From assembly GCA_002367335.1 (NCBI GenBank), contig DFBI01000048.1, forward strand, positions 25,542-43,103: 17,562 bases of DNA, written 5' to 3'. How positions within the stretch are numbered: position 1 is the stretch's first letter; each line of letters starts with the position of its first letter. Below the pieces are notes generated by a model, which saw only the letters and a program-made list of their open reading frames with translations, was not told the DNA's origin and searched no databases. The position numbers and the translations under genes are program-made. Positions 15,474 through 17,562 of the stretch are shown here, in pieces. Source of the stretch: Syntrophaceae bacterium UBA3084 (lineage in GTDB: Bacteria > Desulfobacterota > Syntrophia > Syntrophales > UBA6807).

Positions 15474-16442
15474 TCAATTAATATTATATAAAACCTGTTT
15501 GCCGCTTTTGTGCTCTTCGATCAAACCTTCCTGTATCAATTCTATCAGGTGCACATACGTTTCATTTAAGGCAAGAAACTTATCAAATCCGGATAAATCC
15601 TTTCCAAAAATATCTTGAGAAACCTCAAACGTCGTCTTGGGTCTTTCCTTTACGGAAGCAAAGACGAGATCCCCTCTCTTTTTATGGTGTCCTCTCATTT
15701 CCTCAATTCTCTTTTTTAAGTCTGAAAATGGTGCCCCGTGGGCAGGAAAAATTCTTGATACCGGCAGATCCTGAATGCTGGTTAAGGAATCCAGGAAACT
15801 CCGCAAAGGGCGAAATTCGGGGCAAAATAAGTCCGGACCTAAATTCGGTGTAATCTCCGGTAAAATATGATCACCGGAAAGGAGAATGCCTTCTTCCCGG
15901 AAGAAAAAACATATATGATCCCGTGTATGTCCGGGAGTTGGAAGTATTTCAAATGTCTTGTCATCAATGGTATATTTCTTGTTAAAATCCAAACACTCAT
16001 CCACCTGAAAAGGAAATATTGCTTTTTTGAAATGGCGAAGCAAACCCACTAAGCCGTCAACGGTTTTTTCAGTAAGCCCTTGCTCTATGTAAAATTTTTT
16101 TATTTTTTGAATAGCCAGTCCTTCATTTTTGTGATTTTCTATGATTTGTCTGCCGGTTTCTGACATGTAAATAACAGCTCCCGAGATTTCTTTGATTTTT
16201 CCGGCCATACCGCAATGATCTACATGATGATGGGTAATAAATATACTGTCTATATCGTGAACCGATTTGCCGATGGTTTCCAGCGAGTCTTCAAGTTTTG
16301 AAAAAGAACCAGACATGTTAAGTCCTGTGTCAAACAGGGCTACTCCTTTGTCATGAACCAGAATGATAACGTTGACATGTTTGAGGCGAAAAGGCATGGG
16401 CAACGTAATCATGTAAAAATTCTCAGCAATTTCTTTGATCAA
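15474..16442 (-). CDS. Metallo-beta-lactamase-fold hydrolase
   Basis: Zinc-dependent hydrolase of the MBL superfamily, about 322 residues. From the chosen start the metal ligands are HHHVDH (H71, H73, D75, H76), the histidine in PTPGHTRDH, the aspartate in LLSGDHILP, and the final histidine in IFPAHG. A C-terminal winged-helix-like extension (KTTFEVSQDIFG to LIEEHKSGKQVLYN) is typical of the cytoplasmic thioesterase/lactonase-like subgroup. There is no signal peptide. The start is TTG in either case: TTG 16442 sits 10 nt from AAGGA, whereas TTG 16451 is only one base from it, so 16442 is preferred. It is 103 bp downstream of the helical-protein gene on the same strand. The physiological substrate is unknown. 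Confidence 0.87.
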   Translation of the reverse strand: MIKEIAENFYMITLPMPFRLKHVNVIILVHDKGVALFDTGLNMSGSFSKLEDSLETIGKSVHDIDSIFITHHHVDHCGMAGKIKEISGAVIYMSETGRQIIENHKNEGLAIQKIKKFYIEQGLTEKTVDGLVGLLRHFKKAIFPFQVDECLDFNKKYTIDDKTFEILPTPGHTRDHICFFFREEGILLSGDHILPEITPNLGPDLFCPEFRPLRSFLDSLTSIQDLPVSRIFPAHGAPFSDLKKRIEEMRGHHKKRGDLVFASVKERPKTTFEVSQDIFGKDLSGFDKFLALNETYVHLIELIQEGLIEEHKSGKQVLYNIN

Positions 16443-16554
16443 TATTTTCAATTCCTTTTTGTCAGTTTGTATACTTTTCGCGTCAAACAGGGCGCCATTT
16501 GCCAGACCTCAATATCTTCTGCCAGGGCAGGCGTGAAACTGAGAACCTGGGTAG

Positions 16555-17562
16555 TTACATTTTTTCTTTTAATTGTTCTATTTGATATGTGATTTTTTGT
16601 AGCGAATGATCCATGTTCGCGAGACCATCTATGGCCTTTTTCTTAACTTGATGTTCGTTACCGATCATTTCCATCATCTTTGATATATCCGTCGTAAAAA
16701 TCTGGAAACGATCAAACAACATATCATAAAGGGTATTCGAAGCCACATCAACAAGTTTATAGATGTATTGAAATTTGAGGTTTTCCCGGTAGTCACCTAA
16801 ATGAAAAACAAGTGAATGCTCCGTTTCCCGCTTAATCCTTTTTATACTGTCACGTAACGCAAGAATTTCTCCTTCTTCCTGATTTTGAATCGATCTTTTG
16901 AATAATTTTTTTATAAGTCTGGCAAAATTGTAATAGCCAAGACGTAGAATAGCTTCCGTACGAACCTTTGCAGTATACTGAAGTGAAGATGCAAGAGGTG
17001 GCACACGAAGACCTGTCATCTTTTTTATCGTATCTACACTAAAAGAGAACTCATAGTCAAAATCGTGTTCTGTTAATTGTACGCCTACATTTTTCAAGGT
17101 TTCTTTATGCCTACTGATAGTATCCTTCACCATTGCGTTGTAAGGTCGGGCAACATTGCTCAAAAGATCGTTTATTTTTTTCTCTTCCTCATGGGCAAAG
17201 TGGATCAACCGGAGATTGATCTTCTCTGCCATAAAAAGATCAAGCGCATTTTTAAACTCCTGAAACACTATATAAAGGGTTGCTGATAATCCCATTCCTT
17301 CAAGGTCATCTTTCTTCTCCTGCAAATCGACATGATAATTTCTGACGAATTCCCGAATATCCCTGATAATATCTCCGTAATGTACATCCAGAAAACGATT
17401 GATATCTGTTGCAAGTTCTCGCTTTATTTTCTGTGTTGTCCCATCAAGGGTATTCCTGACCATTGATTTTATCTGATCCATTTGTTCTTGTTCATACGTG
17501 ATCTTTTCAACAACCTCCACTGCGTCATCGGCATTTTTCGAAAGGATATCGCTATTTATTTT
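16555..17562 (-). CDS. C-terminal part of a long helical protein, possibly dynamin-like (partial)
   Basis: The frame is open to the right edge (upstream residues include ADDAVEVVEK), so the gene continues outside the window. The GTG at 17520 is only the first possible start inside it. The visible 336 residues are strongly helical and charged, with heptad-like stretches (KIKRELATDINRFL, EEGEILALRDSIKRIKRET, QKITYQIEQLKEKM), and have no signal peptide or clear membrane span. The pattern of long amphipathic helices with a short mid-section (FDYEFSFSVDTIKK) recalls the stalk of bacterial dynamin-like GTPases, but no GTPase motif can be seen because the N-terminus is missing. Treat the function as unknown. 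The gene ends 103 bp before the MBL gene. Confidence 0.8.
   Translation of the reverse strand, partial: KINSDILSKNADDAVEVVEKITYEQEQMDQIKSMVRNTLDGTTQKIKRELATDINRFLDVHYGDIIRDIREFVRNYHVDLQEKKDDLEGMGLSATLYIVFQEFKNALDLFMAEKINLRLIHFAHEEEKKINDLLSNVARPYNAMVKDTISRHKETLKNVGVQLTEHDFDYEFSFSVDTIKKMTGLRVPPLASSLQYTAKVRTEAILRLGYYNFARLIKKLFKRSIQNQEEGEILALRDSIKRIKRETEHSLVFHLGDYRENLKFQYIYKLVDVASNTLYDMLFDRFQIFTTDISKMMEMIGNEHQVKKKAIDGLANMDHSLQKITYQIEQLKEKM

Noticed and set aside
16446..16554. Small minus-strand frame between the helical protein and the MBL gene (TQVLSFTPALAEDIEVWQ)
   Set aside because: It looks mildly protein-like and would extend the helical protein after a -1 shift at an A run. However, the run is not a good slippery heptamer, no usable start codon or ribosome-binding site precedes it, and nothing supports a frameshift.
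1..17562. CRISPR arrays, tRNA or rRNA genes, insertion sequence transposases
   Set aside because: I saw no regularly spaced direct repeats, no cloverleaf with TTCGA-type arms and no transposase-like frame.

Overview
The window looks like a chromosomal stretch from an anaerobic, Gram-negative, selenocysteine-using bacterium, most plausibly Desulfobacterota (a sulfate- or metal-reducing relative of Desulfobacteraceae). This is inferred from gene content: a 13-haem periplasmic cytochrome with a membrane b-type cytochrome partner, lipopolysaccharide-type glycosyltransferases, and moderate-to-low GC. No rRNA or marker gene is present to fix the taxonomy.

Left part (1-2801): the end of an unidentified gene, a roughly 130-bp inverted-repeat element, then a two-gene electron-transfer module. 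The first gene is a multihaem cytochrome c with a signal peptide and a C-terminal membrane anchor. The second is a four-helix cytochrome b. Together they look like a quinone/quinol-linked b-c module moving electrons across the cytoplasmic membrane. The cytochrome c frame is interrupted by one TGA (665-667), followed directly by a 9-bp, 3-nt-loop hairpin at the spacing expected of a bacterial SECIS element. This candidate selenocysteine in a multihaem cytochrome is the most interesting signal in the window.

Middle left (2802-4660): a 378-bp spacer with a possible gene fossil and a perfect 11-bp inverted repeat over a promoter, then a monocistronic fumarase/aspartase-superfamily lyase of the adenylosuccinate lyase / carboxymuconate cycloisomerase type, closed by a strong terminator hairpin.

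Middle (4660-15410): a surface-glycan (LPS core/O-antigen) cluster. It holds a WaaE/KdtX-like GT2 enzyme (minus strand), an unrelated AAA/DUF4143 ATPase, then a plus-strand run of an O-antigen ligase/polymerase-like membrane protein, GT61, GT10 (fucosyltransferase-like), GT9 (heptosyltransferase), GT4-like and DUF6492-like genes. A GT4 gene on the minus strand overlaps the last of these tail-to-tail by 4 bp. The GT4-like gene at 11903 carries a run of 10 C directly after its start codon, a potential phase-variation switch.

Right end (15474-17562): a minus-strand metallo-beta-lactamase-fold hydrolase and the C-terminal part of a long helical protein whose start lies outside the window.
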